A stretch of 64,000 bases of DNA from Paenibacillus_AR mesotrionivorans. Lineage in GTDB: Bacteria > Bacillota > Bacilli > Paenibacillales > NBRC-103111. Made by a program: the position numbers and the translations under genes. Within the stretch, counting starts at the first letter, position 1. Each line of letters begins with the position of its first letter. The DNA is taken from contig NZ_JBJURJ010000010.1 of the NCBI RefSeq assembly GCF_046098205.1, forward strand, positions 186,001 through 250,000, in the 5' to 3' direction. The notes below the pieces were generated by a model. It saw only the letters and a list, made by a program, of their open reading frames with translations, searched no databases and was not told where the DNA came from. Shown here piece after piece: positions 26,116 through 35,300 of this stretch.

Positions 26116-28398
26116 TTAGCGCTCCATCTCCTGCTTGTACTGGCCGGGCGTCACACCCTCGTACTTCTTGAACACCCGGATGAAGGTGTTCACATTGCTC
26201 CAGCCGGCCAGGGCGGCCACATCATGGATCTTCAGCTCCGCCTGCTCGTTCATAATCCGCTTGGCCTGCTTGACCCGGTAGGCGCTGAGGTAATCCTTGA
26301 AGCTCTCCCCGGTTTTTTCCTTGATCAGCTGGCTGATGTAATTGGGCGACAGGTTAAAAGATTCCGCCATATCCGTCAGCGAGATGTCCAACCGGTAGCG
26401 CTCATGCACGTAGGCCACCATCTGGCTGGCCACGGAATGGTCCTGCTCCTTGCTCCGGTCGCGGGCATATACCGCCACCCGCAGCAGCACCTCCCGGAGC
26501 TGGCCGCGCAGCTCCCCGGTCCGGCGGCCGGGATCCGCTGCCGGGTACGCGGGCAGCCCGCCGGGAATAATCTCGGAGACCGGCTTGTTCAGATGATGCA
26601 GAATCCGGCTGATGGTGGTCATCATGGCATACAGGAACAGCTGCAGCGTCTCCTCCCGGTCCTTCGCCCTTCCTTCATTCTCCTCCCAGACCCGGTCGAA
26701 CAGCTCCGCCGCTTCCTCCGGCCGCCCCTGAAGCACACACACCGTCAGCTCCCGCTCCGCATCCAACGGATAATAACAGCCCATTCCGGACCGGTGCTCC
26801 ATCTCCTCGAAGGTGATGACCGGGTGCTGATCCTGAACCTGCCGTTCCTCCAGCAGCTTCACTGCCGTTACATACGATTCCTTCAGCACCGCCCCACTCT
26901 CAACCGGACGTCCCGCGGCGGCCGTAATCCGGATGCCGAACCGCTCCTCCACACCCGCCACCGCACTCAGCACCAGCTTGCGCAGCGCTTCCGTGCCGCT
27001 GTATTTCAGCAGGATGGCATAATGGAGATGATCCAGCTCCACGCTGTCATTGGGCCCATACGCATTCAGATGCTCCAGAACAATCAGCACCGCCTGGGCT
27101 TTGATCTCCAGCATCGTCTCCAGGGTATACGCCTCACCCCACAGCTTATCCTCCATAAACTCCAGCACTACCACCACTGAAGGACCCTCCAGCCACTCCA
27201 GCTCATGCCGCCGGATCCCTGCCTCTGCCTGACCACCCGGCATTAATCCGAGAATCAGGTCGCGCATGAATTTCTTCTTGAGGGGTAGCCGGTTATGCTG
27301 AAGCATCTCCTGAAGCTGGTCATTGGCCGTTTGGATACGCCCGGCATACTCCCGGATAAAGGCGAATTCGTCCATCACCATGGGCTCCCCATCCTTCGAA
27401 AAGGAGCTCACCGCCCCGCGGACCGGCTTATACAGCTTGTTGGCCGCCACCAAGGAAACCGCAACACCCAAAGCCATCATGACAGCGTAGAACTGCAGCA
27501 GCTTCTTCAGGACCCCCGTCAGCCCCTGTCCCCAGGTATGCTCAGGGAGCGAATACACGTAATAGAGCTTACCCAGGCTGTCCGACTTGGCAATGAACAC
27601 CTGCCTGCCGTCCAGCTCGAACTCGGCGTAACGGGCATTCTCCTCCAGTCCCGCCAGCACCGCTTCCGCTTGATGCACATGTTCCCCTGCGGCGTCCCCT
27701 GCTCCTATCCACTCCTTGTCGTACAGCAGCTTGAAGCTCTCCTGATCCGATCCGGAAACCGGATAAAACTGATCCTGATAGAAGGAAATCACGATCATAA
27801 TTCCTTCCCCGTTGGGGAGCGGCTCATGCTGCACAAAGGTGACCAGCGGCCCTCTCGAATCGGGCTCCCCATTTTCCGTAACCGGACTCCTGCTGCCAGC
27901 GGCCTGCTTTGTCTGCACCATGGCCGTGGAGGGAAGAGCACGGGTTTCCTCGAAGGCCTCCAGCCACGCTGCCGTACCGCTGTCAAAATTCATAAACCGG
28001 TAATACTGCTCCCGGGTCATGGTACTGTAGGGGGTAATGATCAAATCCCCGCCCTGCTTGACCACATCGATTTGATACCCAAAATTTGTAAAAGCATTCA
28101 TATTTGCCTTCAACTCATTAAACACATTGGTAATGACAAAATAATCCTTCTCCTGTTCACGGGCATACGAAAGGATGTCCTTCTTCACCCGGAGCTGGGC
28201 CGCATAATTAAAAGCCGCGTTAAGCTTCATATCCATCCGGGTGCGGGCCTGGTCCATAAACGCCCTCCGTTGGTTAAGCAGCTCTGTCTGAATGATTTGA
28301 TTATTCTGAACAGCAAACACCAGTCCGGCAATAACCGTATAAAGCAGCGTAATGGTAATACAGGCAGCCAGAAGCTTCCTCCAAAATCTCTTTTTCAT
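26116..28398 (-). CDS. Membrane-bound AraC-family transcriptional regulator
   Basis: The product has 760 residues from the ATG at 28398, behind AGGGGGAAC; the frame to 28422 is less likely. A first transmembrane helix (LLAACITITLLYTVIAGLVF, ~8-28), an extracytoplasmic sensor of about 260 residues, and a second helix (LLQFYAVMMALGVAVSLVAA, ~295-315) precede a long cytosolic linker. A C-terminal AraC/XylS DNA-binding domain occupies ~660-760 (RLDISLTDMAESFNLSPNYI and HDVAALAGWSNVNTFIRVFK, then YEGVTPGQYKQEM). Such one-component regulators in Paenibacillus usually stand beside Lpl-type sugar importers and sense oligosaccharides outside the cell. That fits its divergent position to the importer at 28.7-32.2 kb. 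The ligand is unknown. Confidence 0.92.
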   Translation of the reverse strand: MKKRFWRKLLAACITITLLYTVIAGLVFAVQNNQIIQTELLNQRRAFMDQARTRMDMKLNAAFNYAAQLRVKKDILSYAREQEKDYFVITNVFNELKANMNAFTNFGYQIDVVKQGGDLIITPYSTMTREQYYRFMNFDSGTAAWLEAFEETRALPSTAMVQTKQAAGSRSPVTENGEPDSRGPLVTFVQHEPLPNGEGIMIVISFYQDQFYPVSGSDQESFKLLYDKEWIGAGDAAGEHVHQAEAVLAGLEENARYAEFELDGRQVFIAKSDSLGKLYYVYSLPEHTWGQGLTGVLKKLLQFYAVMMALGVAVSLVAANKLYKPVRGAVSSFSKDGEPMVMDEFAFIREYAGRIQTANDQLQEMLQHNRLPLKKKFMRDLILGLMPGGQAEAGIRRHELEWLEGPSVVVVLEFMEDKLWGEAYTLETMLEIKAQAVLIVLEHLNAYGPNDSVELDHLHYAILLKYSGTEALRKLVLSAVAGVEERFGIRITAAAGRPVESGAVLKESYVTAVKLLEERQVQDQHPVITFEEMEHRSGMGCYYPLDAERELTVCVLQGRPEEAAELFDRVWEENEGRAKDREETLQLFLYAMMTTISRILHHLNKPVSEIIPGGLPAYPAADPGRRTGELRGQLREVLLRVAVYARDRSKEQDHSVASQMVAYVHERYRLDISLTDMAESFNLSPNYISQLIKEKTGESFKDYLSAYRVKQAKRIMNEQAELKIHDVAALAGWSNVNTFIRVFKKYEGVTPGQYKQEMER

Positions 28399-28423
28399 GT
28401 TGTTCCCCCTGTAGCAGGCCAAA

Positions 28424-28437
28424 AGAATGCGCTTACA
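28424..28437 (-). promoter_or_regulatory. cre-like site before the AraC regulator
   Basis: Minus-strand TGTAAGCGCATTCT has a perfect left half of the CcpA cre consensus and a degenerate right half, 26 bases upstream of the AraC regulator start. Confidence 0.35.
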
Positions 28438-28607
28438 TTAATTTCTTCTTTTTTTACTCGAGATGTAAACCATAGTATAGCCCACCCCTACCCTCCAGGT
28501 AAATCTCCAGTTTCCATACTCATCGACAGAATCTATACTGGACCTGATTGCAAAAGCCTTCCCGCCGTGTGGAATGTGGGTTTTGGAGAGAGCCGCGATT
28601 ATAGCGA

Positions 28608-28655
28608 TTTACGGCACGGAAGCCCTGTTGCTAATATAAATCTAAAGCGCTTTCA
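28608..28655 (+). promoter_or_regulatory. Promoter of the importer operon with overlapping cre
   Basis: TTTACG (28608-28613), an 18-base spacer and TAATAT (28632-28637) form a plausible sigma-A promoter. TAAAGCGCTTTCA (28643-28655) directly after it is a near-ideal CcpA catabolite-responsive element over the expected transcription start, predicting glucose repression of the importer and following enzyme gene. Confidence 0.6.
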
Positions 28656-28691
28656 AAAAAAGCTGCCCCAACCAGACAAGGAGTGTCGTCC

Positions 28692-29648
28692 ATGGAAACT
28701 AAGCTCAAGAACCGGACGGTTCTGACCGGCTTCCACCCGGATTGGCGGAGAATCGCCAAATGTGTGAAGAGAGATCGATTTTTTTATCTGCTGTTGATCC
28801 CGTTTGTTCTATGGTATCTTATGTTTGCCTACAAGCCCATGTACGGGCTGCAGATTGCCTTCAAGGAGTTCAGCGTATTTAAAGGCATTGCAGCCAGTCC
28901 ATGGATCGGCTTTGACCACTTTATCTCCTTTTTTCAGAGTCCGTACTTTGTCCGCACCTTAGTCAATACCCTCCTGATCAGCCTATACAGTCTGATATGG
29001 GGCTTTCCCGCGCCGATTATTCTGGCCCTGCTGCTCAATGAGGTCCGCAATGTGCTGTTTAAAAAGGCGGTCCAAACTCTGACCTATCTGCCCCACTTTA
29101 TTTCCGTGGTGGTGGTGGCGGGGATCGTCACCAACTTCCTGGCGCCCAGCAACGGGCTGGTGAACATTATTATGGCCAAGCTCGGCTTCGAAAAGATTTA
29201 TTTCCTCACGGTTCCCGAATATTTCCGCACCATCCTCATCTCCATGAACATCTGGAAGGAAGCCGGTTTTGGCGCCATCCTGTACATTGCCGCCTTATCC
29301 GGCATCAACCCCGAGCTGTACGAAGCGGCCGTTATTGACGGGGCCAATAAGTGGAAGCAGGTTTGGCATGTCACCCTTCCCGGGATTCTGCCCACAGTGA
29401 TGATCATGCTGATCTTGCGGATCGGCAATATTCTGGATGTAGGCTACGAGGCGATTATTCTCCTGTACCAGCCGGCCACCTACGAAACGGCGGATGTCAT
29501 CAGCACCTATATGTACCGGGCGGGGATCAGGGAGGGCCAATATGACCTGACCACTGCTGTAGGCCTGTTCAATTCCGCCGTGGGCCTTGTCCTGGTGATT
29601 GCCGCCAACAAGCTCAGCAAGAAATTCACAGAGAGCGGTTTATGGTAA
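28692..29648 (+). CDS. Sugar ABC transporter permease, LplB family
   Basis: The product has 318 residues from the ATG at 28692, eight bases after AAGGAG; an upstream GTG is too close to that site. Six transmembrane helices are visible, starting DRFFYLLLIPFVLWYLMF after the cytosolic leader. YKPMYGLQIAFKEFSVFKGI is the LplB/PulMN-type signature. The EAA loop reads ELYEAAVIDGANKWKQVWHV and contacts the ATPase. It is the first gene of a permease-permease-binding-protein operon with no ATPase gene, typical of Lpl systems that borrow a shared MsmX-type ATPase. The importer probably takes up oligosaccharides; lipo-oligosaccharide is only the historical name. Confidence 0.93.
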   Translation: METKLKNRTVLTGFHPDWRRIAKCVKRDRFFYLLLIPFVLWYLMFAYKPMYGLQIAFKEFSVFKGIAASPWIGFDHFISFFQSPYFVRTLVNTLLISLYSLIWGFPAPIILALLLNEVRNVLFKKAVQTLTYLPHFISVVVVAGIVTNFLAPSNGLVNIIMAKLGFEKIYFLTVPEYFRTILISMNIWKEAGFGAILYIAALSGINPELYEAAVIDGANKWKQVWHVTLPGILPTVMIMLILRIGNILDVGYEAIILLYQPATYETADVISTYMYRAGIREGQYDLTTAVGLFNSAVGLVLVIAANKLSKKFTESGLW

Positions 29649-29664
29649 AGAGAGGAGTCCTCCT

Positions 29665-30534
29665 ATGAAATTGTCCAAGGGTGAAAAAGCATTTTCCATA
29701 TGCAATCATATTTTTCTGGCATTGCTGGCGCTCAGCACTGTGTATCCCTTTTTGTATGTGTTATCCGCCTCCATCAGCTCGGGGGATGCCGTGGTTACCG
29801 GCAAGGTTATGTTTTGGCCGGTAGACCTTACCTTCGACGCCTACAAGCAGGTGCTGAAGGAAAATTCCCTGTGGATGGCGTATGCCAATACGATCTTTTA
29901 CACCCTGGCGGGTACGGTCGTGAACGTGGTGTTTACCATCTTCGGTGCGTATCCCCTATCCAAGAAGCGTCTCCTGGGACGGGGCGCCATCGGCTTTTTT
30001 ATCGCCTTCACCATGCTATTCAGCGCAGGTATGATCCCGTTTTATCTGAACCTGCGGGAGCTGGGGCTCATTAATACCCGGACCGCCATTATCTTCGCCT
30101 TTGCCATCAGCACCTTTAATGTGGTGATCCTTCGTTCCTTCTTCCAATCCATTCCCGAGGATCTGGAGGAGGCGGCCAAGGTGGACGGCGCTACCGATGC
30201 ACAGGTTCTATGGCGCATTGTGCTGCCCCTCTCCAAGCCATCCCTTGCCGCTATATCCCTCTTCTATGCCATAAACCGCTGGAACGGATACTTCTGGGCC
30301 ATGGTTATTTTGAAGGATGAGGATAAAATTCCGCTGCAGGTGCTGCTGAACAAGCTGGTGGTCAGTATGAAGCCGACGGAGGACATGATGATGACCTCTG
30401 ATGTAGCCGCCTTCAGCCAGGAAACCGTTATTTACGCCACCATTGTCCTGTCAGTGGTGCCGATTGTCGCCGTTTATCCGTTTATCCAGAAATACTTTGT
30501 AAAGGGCGTTATGATCGGTTCTATCAAGGGTTAG
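29665..30534 (+). CDS. Sugar ABC transporter permease, LplC/YtcP family
   Basis: The product has 289 residues from the ATG at 29665, seven bases after AGAGGAG. Six transmembrane helices are visible. The opening KLSKGEKAFSICNHIFLALL and TVYPFLYVLSASISSGDAVV, and the EAA loop EDLEEAAKVDGATDAQVLWR, are characteristic of the second permease of Lpl systems. The C-terminus YPFIQKYFVKGVMIGSIKG is near-invariant in this family. It pairs with the LplB-like protein 16 bases upstream to form the membrane channel. Confidence 0.93.
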   Translation: MKLSKGEKAFSICNHIFLALLALSTVYPFLYVLSASISSGDAVVTGKVMFWPVDLTFDAYKQVLKENSLWMAYANTIFYTLAGTVVNVVFTIFGAYPLSKKRLLGRGAIGFFIAFTMLFSAGMIPFYLNLRELGLINTRTAIIFAFAISTFNVVILRSFFQSIPEDLEEAAKVDGATDAQVLWRIVLPLSKPSLAAISLFYAINRWNGYFWAMVILKDEDKIPLQVLLNKLVVSMKPTEDMMMTSDVAAFSQETVIYATIVLSVVPIVAVYPFIQKYFVKGVMIGSIKG

Positions 30535-30584
30535 TTGAACCGTTACCATAAAAGCATGGCAACACTAAAAAGGGAGGTTCTATC

Positions 30585-32177
30585 ATGAAAAAAACAACCA
30601 TCCGTCCGGCAGTATGCTCCATCATGGCATTGGCCCTGGGCGGCTCCTTGCTGGCAGGCTGCGGAGGCAATAGCGGCGCGGAAGAACCAACAGCAGGCAG
30701 CCCGTCTCCTGCAGGAGCGGCGGCATCCCCGCAAACAAGCGTCAAGGCCAGTGACAAGCCCCTTTCCCTGTCGGTCCACCTGATGTTCGACGGGAACGTA
30801 TTTAACGAATCCTGGGCCGTGTTCAAAAGAGCCGCTGAATTGACCAATGTTTCCCTGAAGGCCACTCTCCCCAAAACCGTAACGGACCGCAAGGAGGCCT
30901 TCAACATGATGATGGCCTCCGGGGAAATCAGCGATATTGTCATGTCCACCAAGGCCAATATGGATAAATTCGGCCAAGAGGGCGCCTTTGTTCCCCTGAA
31001 TGACCTGATCGACAAACATGCGCCCAACATCAAGGCCTTCCTGGCCAAACGCCCGGACGTAAGAAGCGTGGGCACTGCCGCCGACGGCAAAATGTACTTC
31101 CTGCCCTTCGCCCCCGATGGTGAAGCAGCCTCCGGCTGGTTTATCCGCCAGGACTGGCTGGATAAATTGGGCCTGTCCTCCCCCAAAACGGTGGATGATT
31201 ATTATAAGGTGCTGAAGGAATTTAAGGAGAAGGATCCCAACGGCAACGGCCAGCCGGATGAAATCCCCTTCTTCAGCCGCTCCGCCTCGGGTGTTTATGA
31301 GCTGCTTTCGCTATGGGCCGCCGACCAAGGCTATGCCCTGAAGGACAACAAAATTGTCTACGGCCCTCTGGAGCCGGAATACAAAGAGGGAATCGCATCT
31401 GTCGCCAAATGGTATAAGGAAGGGCTGATCGACAAGGAGATTTTCACAAGGGGCACCAAAGCGCGGGATATTCTTCTCGGGAACAATACTGGCGGCTCCA
31501 ACCACGACTGGTTCGCCAGCAACGCCTCCTTTAACGATACGCTGAAGGATAAGATTACCGGCTTCAAATTCCTGCCCATCGCACCTCCTGCCAACAGCAA
31601 GGGCAAGATTGTGGAGCCCACAGCGCGGGCAGTGGTGAAATCCGACGGCTGGGGCATCTCCGCCAGCAACAAACACCCGGTAGAGACCATCAAGTTCTTC
31701 GATTTCTGGTACACCGAGGAAGGCAGAAGAATGGCCAACTTCGGGGTGGAAGGACTGACCTACACCATGGTGGACGGCAAGCCCAAATTCACCGATGAAA
31801 TTCTTCAAGGCGGTCAAGTGACCCAGAACCTGTACAAATATGGCGCCCAAATTCAATTCAGCTTCCACCAGGACTTCGAATATGAACGCCAATACCTGAA
31901 CAGCATTGCGGACAAGGGTATCAGCGAATACATCAACAACAAGTATATCCGCCAGCAGATTCCGATTCTGGCTTACACCACGGAGGAGGAGAAGAAGCTG
32001 GGGAACATGGAGGCTTCCATCAACACCTATACCAGCGAAATGGGCCAAAAATGGATTCTCGGCGCCCAGCCTCTGGAAGCCACCTATGACGCTTATGTCA
32101 GCAAGCTGAAGACACTGGGCATTGAAGAGGTACTGAAGATCAAGAACGAAGCCTACCAGCGTTATCTGAAGCAATAG
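30585..32177 (+). CDS. Extracellular solute-binding lipoprotein of the Lpl-type importer
   Basis: The product has 530 residues. The signal peptide ends in LLAGC, a lipobox whose Cys is lipidated, followed by a Gly/Ser/Pro linker. The mature part (~60-530) shows family 1 solute-binding features (TVTDRKEAFNMMMASGEISD, KMYFLPFAPDGEAASGWFIR, DEIPFFSRSASG). AGGGAGG precedes the ATG. It captures the oligosaccharide outside the membrane for the two upstream permeases. A hairpin at 32196-32224 follows before the S-layer enzyme gene. Confidence 0.93.
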   Translation: MKKTTIRPAVCSIMALALGGSLLAGCGGNSGAEEPTAGSPSPAGAAASPQTSVKASDKPLSLSVHLMFDGNVFNESWAVFKRAAELTNVSLKATLPKTVTDRKEAFNMMMASGEISDIVMSTKANMDKFGQEGAFVPLNDLIDKHAPNIKAFLAKRPDVRSVGTAADGKMYFLPFAPDGEAASGWFIRQDWLDKLGLSSPKTVDDYYKVLKEFKEKDPNGNGQPDEIPFFSRSASGVYELLSLWAADQGYALKDNKIVYGPLEPEYKEGIASVAKWYKEGLIDKEIFTRGTKARDILLGNNTGGSNHDWFASNASFNDTLKDKITGFKFLPIAPPANSKGKIVEPTARAVVKSDGWGISASNKHPVETIKFFDFWYTEEGRRMANFGVEGLTYTMVDGKPKFTDEILQGGQVTQNLYKYGAQIQFSFHQDFEYERQYLNSIADKGISEYINNKYIRQQIPILAYTTEEEKKLGNMEASINTYTSEMGQKWILGAQPLEATYDAYVSKLKTLGIEEVLKIKNEAYQRYLKQ

Positions 32178-32195
32178 CCGCCGTTGGCTGGAACG

Positions 32196-32230
32196 GGACC
32201 TGATCCATCCCTGGACTCAGGTCCTTCCTC
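32196..32230 (+). terminator. Hairpin after the binding-protein gene
   Basis: GGACCTGA pairs with TCAGGTCC around a 13-base loop and is followed by a pyrimidine run. With its weak T-tract it may only partly separate the importer from the downstream enzyme gene. Confidence 0.5.
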
Positions 32231-32357
32231 TCTTCCGGCCAAACACCATCGTATTTGAACGATATTTTCACATGATCCGGCGACATTAATGAAATAGGGT
32301 TTATGGTATGGTATACCTTGAAAGCTCGCCCAAATGACTGATCAGGAGGTTACACGC

Positions 32358-35300
32358 TTGAAACGATTCTTTTCGAAAGCGCTGTCTATCATGTTGGTTG
32401 CCGCTTTATTATCCGGTATGGGAATGGGTCTGATCCCGTCTTCCCGCGCCCATGCGGCTGCACCGGGAACCGATCTTCTGGCCTCAATAACGCTGAAAAC
32501 AGGGGAGAATGTAAAGGTCAGCTCGGAAAATACGAACCGCAAGGCCCCTCTGGCCGCCTCCCATGACGGAAGCAGCTATTGGCAGTATGGCGGCTCGGCC
32601 GCCAACATTTTCCCGACTGCAGGCAATACCGCTTCATTGTGGGTAGCCGTAGATTTGGGTTCGGCTCAAGCTGTGAATGAATTCCGTTTTGACATTCCTA
32701 CCAGCTTCTCCAACGTCCAAAAACGGATGTCGGGTTATGAGGTGCTGTACAGCACAAGCGAAGAAGCTTGGACAAACCTGCCCGCCACCAACAACTCAAG
32801 CGCCAGTGTCCTGGATTGGTCCAGCAATGCCTGGGCCTTGGCCAAGCATGTTGCCGTTCCGGCAGCTGTTACACCCGATGATCCCAACTGGGGCGCCTCT
32901 CTTACACCCGGTACTTCCGCTTGGACAGCAACCTCCACAGGTCCTCTGTCGGCTCCGGTGTCGGCACGGTATGTCCTGATCCATTTTACGTTAATTTCCG
33001 GAAGTCCGGGCACCTTGGGCGCTTCCGGCCTCACGGTGCTGAGTGCTGCCGGCTCCGTCGTTTCTCCCGCTGTTATTCCTGTATCCGCCTCTTATGAAAA
33101 GGGCAGCGGCAGCACAGTAACAGCCAACCTCCAGCTTCAGGGCGATACTCTTGCCGGAATAAAGGCAGGCCCCACCGTAGCGGAGGCCGTTTACCTGGTA
33201 ATGGGACAGGATTATTCACTGTCTGCCCCTTCCGGCGGAATCCAGCAGGTTGTGCTCGCAACCGGATATCTGGAATCTCTCCCCCAAGGAACCACTACAC
33301 TGGGCTTTCAATTCACAGGGGGAACGATTGTGCCCTTTGAGCTGAATGTCACATCACCCTTGTATTCGGATGTTTACATGAATGATTATGGCAGCGGTTA
33401 CGCTTTGATCGAGCCCTCTTATCCGGGAATGAGCCTGACTGTTGGCCGTCCGGCTGTAGTGGATGCCCATGCCTCTTCCGGCAAGTTCCCAATCTTCCGC
33501 ATTGTGAAAGCTCTGCCGGGCACCACCATTACCGGAACGCTTTACGGCCCCGGAGGCGCTGCAGCGTACAGCTTTCCTGCCGTGAACGCAGACACACAGA
33601 CAGAGCTCACCGTACCGGACACCGTTGCTCTGGCCAACGGCACCTACAAGGTTTCCTTCACCCTCACCAACCAGGGCGGAGCCCTTTACGACACCTTTTA
33701 CTTCACGGCTATTGACCGGTTTGATTTATACAAGTCGGTTACCCATCCGCTTCATTCCGGCAATGCCAATGTAGCCAATGTGAGTCCCGATTCCTGGGCA
33801 AATGAAGCTTATCCCGCCCTTCAGCTGGATGATGCGGGCAGGATTGCCTATGTCCCGGATTACAAGGGCAACCGGATCATGGATTATTCCGATGTCGGCT
33901 ACAAGGGAGGCGGTACAGCCATCCCCAACGTGCCGGTGCGCGCCAAGGTAGCGCCGCTTGCGGACAATACCCAGGATGCCTGGCAGTCCATTCAGGATGC
34001 CATTGATTATGTTTCCATGTATCCCATTCAGGAGGATGGCTTCCGTGGTGCGGTTTATCTGGAGCCGGGAGTATTCCGCATCAGCAAACCTCTGACCATT
34101 GCGGTCTCCGGTGTGGTGCTGCGTGGAGCGGGTGCCGGAACCCCAACTCCTGTAGTAGGCGACGGTTCTGCAGCTAACCCCTACAACCAGCAAATCGCCA
34201 ATGAGGAGGAAGAGCCGGATACCACCAAGCTTATTGCCACGTGGACCCTTAGCCCGTCCTATACACCGCCGGCCAACCATTCCGCAACCGGGGGCAGTCC
34301 GTATGACAAGTCCATGAAGGGTACCATGATTTACATTACGGGACCCAAAGCCTCCACTCCCGCCAATGTGACGGTGGAAATTACGGACCAGTACGTAGGA
34401 GCCGGGCAAAATTTCGTTCATGTTGCACGTACAGACGACTTCTTCGTGGGGGATGTAGTTTCCGTAAGAAAGGCCGTCAACACCAACTGGGTGAAGGCCA
34501 TGTACATGGACAAAATCGATGGCGCCAGCAGCTGGCTGACCAACGGCACTCTGGAAAGCGGCTTTGCCGGAATTCCTTTCTCCGCCGAACGGACAATTAT
34601 TGCCATTGATGCGGCAACAGGAACCATCACCTTCGCCGAACCCCTCTCGGATAATCTGGACCGGCGCTGGGGCGTTTCCACTCTTGCCAAATCACCGGAG
34701 GACAACCGGATCAATCATGTGGGTGTGGAGAATATCCAGGGTATCTCCCACTTCTACAATACGGACAGCAAACCCGCCCTGCAGAAATACGGCTCCCATT
34801 ACCTGTCCTATAACGATGAGAACCATGCCCAGGTCTTCGTGGCTATGGTGAATGTGCGCGACGGGTGGATGCGGAATTTCGTCACCTATCAGATCGACAG
34901 CGCCTTTGTCACCGACGGCAGCTCCCGCAATATTACGGTTCAGGATGGTTATGTGCTGGACCCGGTCAGCCTGATGGATGCCGGAGAGCGCAGATACTCC
35001 ATATATTACAGAAAATCCCAATTTATGTTTACCCAACGGGTACATGCCCGGTATATGCGCCATGCCTTTATTGTGGACTCTTATACTTCCGGTCCCAATG
35101 TGTTCTATGACAGCAGCAGCGAATATACCTCCAATGCCTCGGAGCCCCACTTCCGCTGGTCCTCCGGGGGATTGTACGACAGCACCACCGCACGGTTTTA
35201 TCTCCAGAACCGGTGGAACATGGGCACCTCCCACGGCTGGGCGGGCGTCAACTATCTGATCTACAATTCCACCGGGCCTTTTATGGTGACACAGCCCCAG

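Noticed and set aside
28683..28691. GTG start for the LplB-like permease
   Set aside because: It overlaps the AAGGAG ribosome site; the ATG at 28692 is spaced correctly.
27295..28725. 476-codon plus-strand frame
   Set aside because: It lies antisense to the AraC regulator, whose domains are clear, and has no recognisable motif or ribosome site.
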